From positions 19,832,806-19,882,805 of the forward strand of contig NC_135567.1 of assembly GCF_964340395.1 (NCBI RefSeq): DNA of 50,000 bases. The letters are read 5' to 3'. This document shows positions 42,718 to 50,000 of the stretch, one piece after another. Source of the stretch: Glandiceps talaboti (Eukaryota > Hemichordata > Enteropneusta > Spengelidae). Under the pieces are notes generated by a model. The model was not told the DNA's origin. It saw only the letters and a list, made by a program, of their open reading frames with translations, and ran no database searches. Numbering within the stretch: position 1 is the stretch's first letter; each line of letters starts with the position of its first letter. The position numbers and the translations under genes are program-made.

Positions 42718-42893
42718 TTACAAACAAGCAAACAATATGGCTGACATTTATAGATAACAAGTTACAAACAAGCAAACAATATGGCCGACATTTATAGATA
42801 ACAAGTTACAAACAAGCAAACAATATGGCCGACATCTCTAGATAACAAATTACAAACAAGCAAACAATATTACTGATATCAAGTTACATTGCT
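42718..42893 (+). repeat. 44-bp tandem repeat at the start of the ALIX 3' UTR
   Basis: Four units of ttacaaacaagcaaacaata, then tggc-gacat, tatagataacaag. It begins right after the stop codon, so it should be transcribed. Confidence 0.85.
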
Positions 42894-43629
42894 ATAGTTA
42901 CAAGTAAAATTGCCATAGCAACAATAATCAGTGATACCATAGTGACAGCAATCAATGGGTCTTTTGTAGCAGGTGGTGTTGCTGTAGTGATTGTAAATGT
43001 TGTCGCTATGGTTACAGGAATTGAATTTACTGTAATTAATCAGGAAATTCGATTATAGCTCTGTCTTTTAAGAATTCTTATTTGACAATTTTTTTTAGTG
43101 ATTGGATTAAAATTAGCATCGTTGATAAAATTCAAAATGAAAGCAAAAGTGAAAATTTAAAACTAGATAGAATACTTGCGTTACAATAATCTTACTATCC
43201 CTCACAGAAAAAATACAGTTTCTTCTACAGAACATAAAAAAAAACCAATACAATGAAATAATTGTAGTATTAGAGAGATGAAGTAATTTATTAAGTAGAG
43301 TTTGACATCAAATACTTTAGGACAATGCTAAAACAGAAACCAACATTAAATAGTAAGGAGTTTAGGCCTTGTGATTTTGTTATGTTTACATTTACCCTGT
43401 TTGATGTTTTTTTTTTATTTGCTACCTAGGACTTCAATATAATATATCTTTAATCATGCAATGTTATAAAAACCTTTTAAAATATACTTTGTTTTCAAAG
43501 TTTCATTTTTTTTTACCCAAACCAATAGTTTCATAGTGAGTCTACTTTAGATGACCATGTGGGACTAGATCATACCATATAAGGATTGCATAATTTACAT
43601 AAGAATGCATATATATCTGTACTAAGCCT
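42894..43629 (+). other. Probable ALIX 3' UTR and flank
   Basis: AT-rich sequence without coding potential. No single convincing poly(A) signal; an AATAAA near 43718 is a candidate. Confidence 0.35.
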
Positions 43630-43812
43630 TGATTGGCTGATTTATATGTTTAATTTGCATAACATTGTGAATAATGATTGGTTGATTGATATGCATAATT
43701 TGCATAAAATTGATCGAAATAAAGTTATTCTTTCATATATGCATATTTTTGCATAAATAATACTTGTAATAAACAGTGATTGGTTGATTTATATGCATAA
43801 TTTGCATAACAA
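43630..43812. repeat. Repeated CCAAT plus octamer-like module
   Basis: 'gattgg-tgatttatatgcat' followed by 'aatttgcataa' occurs three times (about 43630, 43675, 43778), with a related 'atgcatatttttgcataa' at 43738. Each has an inverted CCAAT and ATTTGCAT. Confidence 0.65.
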
Positions 43813-43984
43813 TTACCATGTGTCTGTCTGAAGAAAATCAGGTTATCGTTCGGATTTATTGTCAAAAATTACACCAAATTTGAATTGTTTTATCTGTCAT
43901 AACCATGGTAACACATCTATCAGAAATACACATAGAAAATCTGAAATCATTTCAATTATGATTTATGCATTGTACCATGGTAAC

Positions 43985-44560
43985 ACTTTGAAACACAAAC
44001 AATTTTAATGTTGAAAAATTATGATTTTCTTAGAAATAGTGGTGCATAAATCAAACGAAAATAGTTGAAATTATGTAATGTTTATTTCTATGGTAACGAA
44101 ACATCGTAGTAATTCAGAATAGTCTACTATTGTAATTCTATAATATTTTGTTGCCATGGTAATAGATTAATCATTCATGGTAACCCTTTTAGGTGTTCTC
44201 TGATATGCATTACCATGGTAACGTAATGATCAATGATTGACTGCTTGCAGATCAAAACGTGAAATAAAAATGATAAAATTTAAATTTGCCTCCAATGAAC
44301 ACTCTTGTATTTGATTTTTTTCCATGTAATGTTTTGTGATAAAAAAAAACGAGTTGCCCTAAATAATAAATTTACAGAATTTTTTAGTCACGATTGCAGT
44401 AGCGCCCCCACGTGGCAGACAGAAGAAAGACCATGACTTTCGTTTTTAGCCTGTTAATCTACATTTTTTGAGACAAGTCCATCTTGTGCGTTATAAATGT
44501 GTATGTATGCATACACAAGAGATGTAAAAAATATATATACATGAACATGTAATTTGAAGT
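43985..44560 (+). repeat. 0.6-kb repeat flanking ALIX, downstream copy
   Basis: Same orientation as 27241-27880 and roughly 80-85% similar by eye. It lacks about 60 bp present in the upstream copy around 27610-27670. Confidence 0.85.
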
Positions 44561-44965
44561 GTGTGTATGTGTGTGTTATCATGAATGTATGTACATGTAT
44601 GGATGGATGGATGGATGGATGAATGGATGGATGGATGTATGTATGTATGTATGTATGTATGTATGTATGTATATATGTATGTGTGTGTATGTATGTATGT
44701 ATGTATGTGTGTGTATGTATGTATGTATGTATGTATGTATGTGTGTATGTATGTATGTGTGTATGTATGTATGTATGTATGTGTGTGTATGTATGTATGT
44801 ATGTATGTATGTATGTATATGTATGTATATGTGTGTATGTATGTATGTATGTATGTGTGTATGTATGTATGTATGTATGTATGTGTGTGTATGTATGTAT
44901 GTATGTATGTATGTATGTATGTATATGTATGTATATGTGTGTATGTGTATGTATGCATATGTTAA
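44561..44965. repeat. GGAT and GTAT/GTGT arrays
   Basis: Tetranucleotide arrays at the end of the 0.6-kb repeat, with internal blocks repeated at larger scale. All six frames are partly open; no gene. Confidence 0.95.
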
Positions 44966-46279
44966 CCTAGGATTGAAATATAGTACTTTTAATGTCATTG
45001 AAGACATACGTCAATGAAATAGCTTTATCAAGGGGTCAGTCAATTTTAACATCAACTCAACTTGTGTACTTTCAATACCAAATCAAAACTGCAATGTTTT
45101 CTGCTCAGTTTCCCTCTTACCTGCATAAAAAAATCACAAACTTAGAAATCTGAATAAAGGCCATTCTACATGTTCTGACATGATGCAGTCAAACCTTGAA
45201 TCCAGGTCAAAGGTCAAACTTGTTTTTCACTTGACATTGTGACCCAAACCCAGGTTTGACATCAAACATACAAGGTCAAAGGTCACTAATATATATGTGA
45301 CTTCATCTCTGATTGATTTATTTTCATCACAGTGATGTCAGGGATACAAAATTTTTTTCCAAAGTTTGCATATGATCAGAGATCATAGGTAGAAACCGTT
45401 GAGATATACCGTTAGCAGGTTGTACCTCCTAGCCCTATAGCCTGTACATATTCTCCTGTTTGCAGTGCTGTTGAGATACATCATTGGAGGTATGACCAGC
45501 TAATGATGTATTATTATCTAGTTAATTCACAGTGCCATAAACAGACTATATCTAAAATTGGATCTCAGGATGGGCACACCTCCAGAGGTACTACCCCCCC
45601 CCCACCCCCATCCACACACAGACCCCACCCACCACCCTTTGGATCATTAGTACCTAGTTACTCCAACTCAAAATTCTTTTATTATACAATTGTAATTCAA
45701 TTAATTTTATCTGAAACAGTTTACAATACATTAAATGTATACATAGTGATAATCAGGCCATTTTTCTTCCAACTATCTACACGTACACCGCCGCCAAGGA
45801 AGTAGGCCAGACATGAATAACTTGACTGTAGTATTTTATCAATGACTGAGTCACACGAGTGAAAACATTCCTTTACTGTAAATTATCCAGAAATTGTTCT
45901 TGTTTTTGTCACGAGTTGGGCATGGCATTGGTGCAACAACAATTTGACCTATGACCTCTCCTCAGTATCAATTTAACCTTTAACCTTTTACACTGTATTC
46001 AGAATTTGTTTAACCAATTAACAAATCTTGTTGACACAGTGGTCCCTTTTTAGGTTTTTTCTTTCTTCTTTTTTTTGTCACTGTGCAAATAAAGAATTAT
46101 TTTATACTTGTAAAAGGTATGTGTGATAATACACAACAACTGCAATTAAGTGGAATATGTTGATGCATCCTGTAATAACTAGATTGATGTTTTTTGTAAT
46201 AATGTTTTTTTTTTCTGACCTACTTATATTTATGTGTATGAATACAGCTAACTCAAGAATTGAACTGTTATACAATGTT
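44966..46279. other. Intergenic stretch without a recognisable gene
   Basis: No exon chain seen. Contains the two DR1 sites, a C-rich run at 45593-45640 and AT-rich DNA. Confidence 0.4.
45204..45285 (+). promoter_or_regulatory. Two perfect DR1 nuclear-receptor-type sites
   Basis: AGGTCAAAGGTCA occurs at 45204-45216 and 45273-45285, the DR1 spacing known for RXR/HNF4/PPAR-class receptors. No adjacent promoter is visible, so function is unknown. Confidence 0.35.
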
Positions 46280-46505
46280 TACACATGGACATCAAGCCTG
46301 TGTACAGTGTCTGTACACTGTACACAGGTTTGATGTAACATCAAAAACTAGTAGACAGGTAACAGCTAATAGATGGATTTCACTGTTACAATGTTTACAT
46401 ATGGACATCAAGGCAGTGTATATACTATCATCAATGCCATGTAGACTGGTAATAGTCAACAAGAAATGAAGTTAGTGTTTACATATGGACATCAAGGCAG
46501 TTTAC
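46280..46505. repeat. Three-copy repeat with a near-perfect hairpin
   Basis: 'tgtttacatatggacatcaa' occurs three times (near 46274, 46391, 46475). In the first copy, acatcaagcctgtgtacagtg and its inverse (one mismatch) form a 21-bp stem at about 46289-46336. Confidence 0.7.
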
Positions 46506-47365
46506 ACAGATAGTGAATCTCACTGTCTGAAGCAGTATTCTGCCTTAATTTGCATAATAATCTACGTATCAATAAGTCATTTACAAATTGATCACAGTTT
46601 TTTTGTTAGGGTAGTATGGAGGTAAAATCTACCCAAGTTTCCCACACATTTTACCAGGATTCCCACCAAAACTGTAGTAAAATGAATTGGAAACTATACC
46701 AGTTTTATGATATTCCCCCTTTCTGTTACCCAATCGCATAATGACGATCACCATATAAATATGCATGTCTTCAAGACTGGAACAAACTCTGACATGTTTA
46801 TTTGAACACATACACACATGTATATTGAGGATTAGTCATTTCTCTTCATGTGAAAGTATTACTATGATTTTGTCATTCAAAGATTACTAAAGCTCTAAAC
46901 CTTAACCAAAATCAAGGATGGTAGCACACTGTACTTTTGAAGCACGGTAGAAACCTGTCAGGCATAATGGCCTCCCCTAGGTGACAAGAAAGCTGTTAGA
47001 CCTATGCTTTTATAGTGGATCATGGCAGACACCTGTCAGGCACATCGTCGTAAACCACAGCCTCTTTTACGACACCATCACAGTGTCACAGAAGAAATAA
47101 CAGCTCTGGTTTGCGAGAATGGTCTGGATGACAAGGATGGTGGTGGTACTGTGCTTTCTTTGCAGTGCAAATGTGGAGAACAGTGACTGAAACCTGCCAC
47201 ATAAAATGGTCTAGTGGCAAGGAATGTGTTAATAGTACTCTACAGTGGGGAGAACACAGTATGACAGAAACCTGTCGAGAGGTGGCCTGGCTGGGTGGCA
47301 AGAAATGTTAGCACCATGCTTTCTCTACAGTAAGGAGAACCTGTGACAGCATTTAGTTTGGGACT
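46506..47365. other. Intergenic stretch without a recognisable gene
   Basis: Diverged repeats of 'gaaacctgtca-gca' with 'ggtgacaagaa' recur about every 70-100 bp between 46950 and 47320, an old tandem array. Confidence 0.45.
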
Positions 47366-47715
47366 GTATGACCAGTGTACCCTCTAAGCCAATTTGATGT
47401 GCCACTGATGTACACAATTTCTAGTGACACACCAACATTTGATGTTCCCCTATCTCTTACTATGTGGTGAGTGTGCCCTCTGAGCCAATCTGACGTACCA
47501 CTGATGCACACAATTTCTAGTGATGCACCAAAATTTGGTGTTCTCCTATCTCCTACTATGTGGTGAGTGTACCCTCTGAGCCAATCTGACGTACCACTGA
47601 TGCACACAATTTCTAGTGATGCACCAAAATTTGGTGTTCCCCTATCTCTTACTATGTGGCGAGTGTGCCCTCTAAGCCAATTTGACATGCCACTGACGCA
47701 CACAATTTCTGAATT
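47366..47715. repeat. 97-bp tandem repeat, about 3.6 units
   Basis: Units around 'gtgtgccctctgagccaatc' and 'cacacaatttctagtgatgc' with a step of 96-97 bp. The 166-codon minus-strand frame is due to the repeat. Confidence 0.85.
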
Positions 47716-47937
47716 TCTGACCTGCAGCAACAAAAGTTGGCTATCATTGGAGGGCACACTGTATATGACATAGCATATATAGTTTTTATATCCATCAATC
47801 TTTCCAGTGGCATGGGGGTTCCAGCTGAGATTAACCACAAAGCTAGAGGGCATTCAGAAATATCACTGGATGGTAGATGTGTTGACTAATACTCATGAAG
47901 AAATCACAACACATAAATTATGCAATTTGTTATCTTA

Positions 47938-48215
47938 GGATTTTTTCCCCAATCTTTCTTCAACTGTAGTACAGAAATTACTATCAAACCAGAGACTAGA
48001 GAGTTTCAATTTTTCCCCCAATCTTTCTTCAACAACTGTATAACAGAAATTACTACCAAACCAGACTAGAGAGTTTCAATTTTTCCCCCAATCTTTCTTC
48101 AACAGCTGTAGTACAGAAATTACTATCAAACCAGAGACTAGAGAGTTTCAATTTTTTCCCCAATCTTTCAACTGTTCAACAGCCATTAATACCAAACAAG
48201 ATAGACTAGAGTTTC
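47938..48215. repeat. 70-bp tandem repeat, four units
   Basis: 'ttttccccaatctttcttca' and 'gactagagagtttcaatttt' recur at 69-72 bp steps. Confidence 0.85.
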
Positions 48216-48338
48216 AATTTGGCAGCAGTTTTTACATCTCATGTTTTTGTTACAAATATAATTAGGCAGCAGTTTTTACATTCTCATTGGAACTGTAATA
48301 ACATACTCCTACTTTTAATATCATAAACAATTTCTGAT

Positions 48339-48694
48339 AAGACCTAACGAAAAAAAATTGTGCGATTCCAGTTACGCTCAATTTTAGAATAGGTGGGGTA
48401 CACAGATTTTTTTTCTCTGTGTGAGTGTCTAGTTCAGGTTTTCCATTGTTTTGCAAATGGTCTCTGTGTTATTGGTTTCTTCCTATCAGATGTACAACCA
48501 TTACAGATTGGAAGAATAGTTTTATATTGTCTTTTTAAGTTGATGTCAGTTTCCACATCCACTATTTCTTGCAAGACTTCACAATTTTATCATTTTTATC
48601 ATTTTTTTCTCAAACACATTATAGTTTAGGGTCGGCATTGAAAAGCTGGGTGGGGTCGGGTAACCGGAACCAAACAATTATTTTTTTAGGCCTC
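48339..48694 (+). mobile_element. MITE family W, intergenic copy
   Basis: Full-length copy with both ends (ttgtgcgattccagttacg; inverse of ttgtttggttccggttac) in the same orientation as 30767-31150, sharing 'ttacagattggaagaatagt'. Confidence 0.75.
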
Positions 48695-49034
48695 AGTATA
48701 GTTCATAATACATATATTTAAACATGGCTATAATGTTATGGGGAAACCTAGAAAGGAGAGAAGTGTTGGACTGTTGAGGCCTGCATATTTATAAATAATG
48801 TGACAATAGCCTAGGGGACACAGTGGCTCTTACCTTTTTTCAGGGAGGACAAAGAGTTACAAGCGGGTTCGGCTTACTCATATACTTTTGAATGGCATAT
48901 TTCATTCACAAACTTCTTTTTCAAGGCTTACAATAGAGTGAACACTTAAGGCTGGCTATCAGATTGGTGTGGCCAGACAGTCAGGAATAATTTAGTTTTG
49001 TGGCCAACATATGGTACACATACACAATGAACTG

Positions 49035-49165
49035 TCCCCCCCCCCTCCCATTTATATATACACATGATAAAGTGCTTCACATATATACTCGGACCCCCCC
49101 CCCCCCCCAATGAAATCCAGTCACAAGAGTCCCCAGGACAGACTGTGGTAACCCCCCCCCCCCAT
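49035..49165. repeat. Cluster of poly-C tracts
   Basis: Three C runs (10-16 bases) near 49037, 49094 and 49152. The minus strand would be G-rich and could form quadruplex-like structure. Confidence 0.7.
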
Positions 49166-50000
49166 AGATTTCCTGTGTAAACAGTAGGGCCCCAAGAGTG
49201 CTTAAGAGTCATGATTTTGACCTTTGACCTCAATAATTCATAACAAATTGCCATACTTCGTCTAGGCAATGATATTCCATAATTTTATTACATAATATTG
49301 GCAACACTGACACTATATTGTGGAAGTAGCAGTTTAATTTAATGTTACTTTGGGTAAAAAAGCCAGATGTGAACACGGCATATCATTTCAAAGTTCATTA
49401 TTAAATAGTTTGGCAGAGTTGTGTCAGCCATATTAAAAATACAAATCGAGTTTCTTGATTTTTTGCGTTGCATATGAACAACAATTTTCCCATAATTCTT
49501 AACTTACAAAATAATTCATTTTTGTATTTTTGCATTTTCTTGAATTCTTTTTTGTTATGCAGAGTATCACAACTGACTTCTTTGACCCCTGAATAAAATG
49601 AAATGTCGAGATTTTGATGTTGAAATTCGTACAAGTTGTTGGGGACAGACAATGTATCGTTCACGTTATGCTACACACGTACGTACACTCGACCAACGAG
49701 TTCTTTTATCTTAAAATAAACAAACACAACTAATTAGCATATTTCAGGGGACCACGACCGTCCCACTCAGCACACCATAAATATGATCACCGGCTGTACG
49801 ATTTGGAAAAAAACTGTCAAAATTTTACATCCTTTCAAAAAAAAATGAGCACAATTTTGTTTATAATAACAAAATTCGGAAAGAAACAAACCCCTTAACG
49901 TCTCACGTGGGTTTTAACATTCCGTTCTCCTTTTTTAGTTTTGCATTTTCTTCTCGTAAACATGATATGCATTTTTTCTGTTCTACGATAGTTCTCTCCT
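49166..50000. other. Terminal stretch without a recognisable gene
   Basis: AT-rich. Contains an inverted DR1 site TGACCTTTGACCT at 49218-49230. No exon chain seen. Confidence 0.4.

Noticed and set aside
47353-47853. 166-codon minus-strand frame (EIVCISGTSDWLRG repeats)
   Set aside because: It covers the 97-bp tandem repeat. It looks protein-like, but units differ without codon bias and no exon signals flank it.

Overview
The window looks like nuclear DNA of a metazoan, most likely a marine invertebrate (lancelet, hemichordate or lophotrochozoan would all fit; I cannot decide between them). The reasons are spliced genes with GT-AG introns, short exons in long AT-rich introns, abundant MITE-like transposons, and a very high load of microsatellites and minisatellites. 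There is no bacterial-type gene layout and no CRISPR array. Almost all long open frames are artefacts of tandem repeats.

Three genes can be built from splice signals. (1) At 28340-42716 (+) lies a complete 15-exon orthologue of ALIX/PDCD6IP, the ESCRT accessory protein. All exon junctions keep phase and give 836 residues: a Bro1 domain (exons 1-7), a V domain (exons 8-14) and a Pro/Tyr-rich tail (exons 14-15). (2) At 8637-13354 (-) is a hidden gene assembled from tiny exons. It encodes an 86-residue peptide with a signal peptide, a 41-residue Thr/Ala-rich stretch and a C-terminal hydrophobic tail, so it is probably a secreted, GPI-anchored or tail-anchored mucin-like glycopeptide. (3) At 1-2727 (-) is a paralogue of it, cut by the left edge. 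The two share promoter architecture, a start codon split identically by intron 1 (phase 2), a 65-nt signal-peptide exon and phase-1 symmetric micro-exons. They form a tandem family that I do not recognise and are the main candidate for something undescribed.

Layout: 1-2.8 kb, partial paralogue B; 2.8-7.4 kb, its upstream region and intergenic DNA with GA/GACA arrays; 7.4-13.4 kb, gene A with repeat-filled introns; 13.4-16.6 kb, its upstream region and decayed 66-bp repeats; 16.6-20.05 kb, a 40-bp minisatellite of about 85 units; 21.57-22.84 kb, a 24-bp minisatellite with about 312-bp higher-order periodicity; 23-27.9 kb, MITEs, an AAT array, a roughly 132-bp repeat block and the first copy of a 0.6-kb repeat; 28.3-42.7 kb, ALIX; 42.7-44.6 kb, its 3' flank with the second copy of that 0.6-kb repeat; 45-50 kb, intergenic DNA with tandem repeats, a MITE and poly-C tracts.

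ALIX introns carry several exon-derived tandem duplications (ends of exons 4, 10 and 11), at least five MITE insertions, a foldback with a 40-bp minisatellite grown in one arm, and six CTCF-like motifs in one orientation. Nothing seen links ALIX functionally to the small peptide genes.
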